Source of the DNA: Rhodospirillaceae bacterium
Lineage (GTDB): Bacteria; Pseudomonadota; Alphaproteobacteria; Rhodospirillales; 2-02-FULL-58-16
Reading direction: 5' to 3'
NCBI GenBank assembly: GCA_013349695.1
Contig: DUZD01000125.1
Coordinates: 1 to 5,961, forward strand
DNA: 5,961 nucleotides
The notes beneath the pieces are model-generated. The model was not told the origin of the DNA. It made no database searches and saw only the letters and a list, made by a program, of their open reading frames with translations. How positions within the stretch are numbered: position 1 is the stretch's first letter; each line of letters opens with the position of its first letter. Made by a program: the position numbers and the translations under genes. Of the stretch, positions 5,755-5,961 are shown one piece after another.

Positions 5755-5856
5755 GGCCAGACGGGCGCAAAGCCGACATGAATCTCTGAAACGTCAGCTT
5801 AGGGTAGGTAAAGCGGACCTCATTTTGGGCTGGCGATTAGGACTGGTTTTGACCCA
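5755..5856. other. Gene-free stretch between remnant and insertion sequence
   Basis: I see no gene here. Two similar 11-mers, AAAGCCGACAT (5769-5779) and AAAGCGGACCT (5810-5820), agree at 9 of 11 positions. Codon-like structure is lost. It is probably intergenic sequence or further decayed DNA outside the insertion sequence. Confidence 0.4.
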
Positions 5857-5961
5857 GGCTGTGTAAAAACGGGATGCATGATATGATTCTCCCATAGTTT
5901 TAGCGGGAGGTCTTTATGAAGCGTTTTGTTGAGGGAGAAGACCGCAGCCAGAGCACTTTGT
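5857..5961 (+). mobile_element. Left end of an IS1182-like insertion sequence (partial)
   Basis: A transposase start at 5916 marks an insertion sequence running out of the window. The likely left end is around GGCTGTGTAAAAAC (5857-5870), which resembles the terminal repeats I recall for this family. The right end is not in view, so neither the terminal repeats nor a target duplication can be confirmed. The border is approximate. A TATGAT at 5882-5887 could serve as -10 for the transposase, with no good -35. Confidence 0.5.
5916..5961 (+). CDS. IS1182-family transposase, N-terminal fragment
   Basis: Only the first 15 codons are visible: MKRFVEGEDRSQSTL, cut by the window edge. This matches the opening I recall for IS1182-type DDE transposases, which go on with 'LPE-LDD-V-EDNPVR'. 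A good ribosome site, GGGAGG (5905-5910), lies five bases before the ATG, so the start is well supported. The enzyme would cut and join the ends of its own element. Whether the gene is intact beyond the window cannot be seen. Confidence 0.75.
   Translation, partial: MKRFVEGEDRSQSTL

Noticed and set aside
5507..5779. 90-codon - strand frame over the caspase remnant
   Set aside because: The + strand frame carries recognisable caspase C-terminal residues; the - frame is basic and unrecognised.
1..5961. CRISPR array, tRNA or rRNA genes
   Set aside because: I saw no regularly spaced repeats beyond the single 71-bp pair, and no tRNA- or rRNA-like sequence.

Overview
The window reads as housekeeping DNA of a high-GC alphaproteobacterium, most likely Rhodospirillales-like. 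This rests on GC-rich third codon positions, the gcvH-gcvPA-gcvPB order with a split P-protein, the GcvPB tail (RRRLDET, AAR, PVLRW) and the membrane-anchored retropepsin-like protein behind it. The assignment comes from recalled family resemblance, not from a search. All supported genes lie on the + strand.

Left part (1-1069): the possible 3' end of an unrecognised gene (2-151) is followed by a GC-rich hairpin region. Then come a small dual-CDGSH iron-sulfur protein (231-470) and, overlapping it by the 4 bases GTGA, a putative lipoprotein (467-1069).

Middle part (1070-4501): this is the glycine cleavage locus. A candidate promoter and a strong 14-bp stem-loop precede a short fragment that looks like the last ~28 codons of gcvT (stop at 1254). 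Intact gcvH, gcvPA and gcvPB follow, joined by one-base TGATG overlaps. GcvPA and GcvPB together form the PLP-dependent glycine decarboxylase, which loads the aminomethyl group onto the lipoyl-lysine of GcvH. GcvT would then release ammonia and methylene-tetrahydrofolate. If the gcvT fragment is a true remnant, the locus lacks the T-protein and the cell must supply it from elsewhere or run an incomplete system.

Right part (4502-5961): a candidate promoter precedes a three-helix membrane-anchored aspartic protease of the retropepsin type (4670-5404). Behind it lies a zone of remnants. A 71-bp near-identical second copy of the gcvPB 3' end (69/71) comes first, then the C-terminal 69 codons of a caspase-like (peptidase C14) gene without its catalytic part, then about 100 bases with no gene. 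The window ends in the start of an IS1182-like transposase gene.

I see no new multi-gene system. The most notable signals are scars: the lost gcvT body, the duplicated gcvPB tail around the protease gene, and the caspase remnant beside an insertion sequence.
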